Positions 63,994-64,000 of a stretch of 64,000 nucleotides of DNA are shown piece after piece (position 1 is the stretch's first letter; each line of letters starts with the position of its first letter). The notes beneath the pieces are model-generated. The model saw only the letters and a program-made list of their open reading frames with translations, was not told where the DNA came from and ran no database searches. Location: contig NZ_JAFDVD010000007.1 in assembly GCF_016887965.1 (NCBI RefSeq), forward strand, positions 124,001 through 188,000, written 5' to 3'. Both the position numbers and the translations under genes were made by a program. This DNA is from Phycicoccus sonneratiae. Its GTDB lineage: Bacteria > Actinomycetota > Actinomycetes > Actinomycetales > Dermatophilaceae.

Positions 63994-64000
63994 ATGACCG
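63994..64000 (+). CDS. possible start of a divergent gene, cut by the window end
   Basis: ATGACCG preceded by GGAGAGGCGAGGGCG, a reasonable ribosome site. Only seven bases are visible, so no product can be named. The rest of 63835-63993 is a divergent promoter region in which nothing else was recognised. Confidence 0.3.

Overview
The window is chromosomal DNA from a very G+C-rich actinobacterium. Evidence includes near-exclusive G/C at third codon positions, many GTG and a few TTG starts, chains of 1-4 nt start/stop overlaps, and actinobacterial gene orders (ppx / TIM-barrel / proC; panC-panD-nadB-nadC; dacB / metalloprotease / tilS / hpt / ftsH / folE-folP-folBK / DUF3180). The gene set resembles the Intrasporangiaceae/Dermatophilaceae (Phycicoccus, Knoellia, Janibacter), but that placement is inference. 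There is no prophage, plasmid, CRISPR array or integrase. It is mostly core genome, with accessory patches at about 13-16 kb, 35-38 kb and 41-56 kb.

Layout. 0-13 kb: acuC (cut by the window start), a TrkA-type K+ channel regulator, two GNAT acetyltransferases behind proline dehydrogenase and proC, a secreted M15 peptidase, an ABC-2 exporter facing an OmpR-type two-component system, a DUF4232 lipoprotein, a TIM-barrel isomerase and Ppx/GppA, a Cys-rich protein and a methyltransferase. 13-16.7 kb: a small lipoprotein, a frameshifted DUF222-HNH (13E12-type) gene, Nudix, flavin reductase and VOC genes. 16.7-25.4 kb: NAD and pantothenate genes (nadC, nadB, panD, panC, DUF2520), then a divergent MidA/NDUFAF7-like methyltransferase followed by a solitary NuoD paralogue, and a cell-surface protein with a sortase. 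25.4-35.3 kb: the large folate / ftsH / hpt / tilS / dacB cluster with ppa diverging. 35.3-41.5 kb: DUF427, two membrane proteins, a TetR regulator with twin operators, tRNA-Thr(CGU), a secreted tripeptidyl-peptidase-like hydrolase, holB and tmk. 41.5-51.4 kb: a lactate-permease-type transporter, a GntR/FCD regulator and an opp-type peptide ABC operon ending in a GGT-like hydrolase; two GTATAC-core palindromes may tie these together. 51.4-56.5 kb: a NarL-type two-component system behind two small secreted proteins (one Asp/His-rich with 63-bp tandem repeats), a TipA-like MerR regulator, VOC and SCP2 proteins. 56.6-64 kb: topA, an anomalous 149-bp G/C tract, malQ, and a MctP-type monocarboxylate symporter with its DUF3311 partner.

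Themes. About twenty genes have a TANNNT or CANNNT hexamer 6-8 nt before the start codon, which is the layout of leaderless promoters; this was used to choose several starts. Two near-identical 60-odd-bp palindromes (37943-38008 and 54653-54717), plus a third perfect 20-bp inverted repeat (5222-5291), sit just past stop codons and look like a small family of repeated terminators. The most interesting biology is the NuoD paralogue beside a COG1565 methyltransferase. It keeps the arginine that NDUFAF7 methylates in mitochondria but has Trp where complex I has its quinone-binding Tyr.
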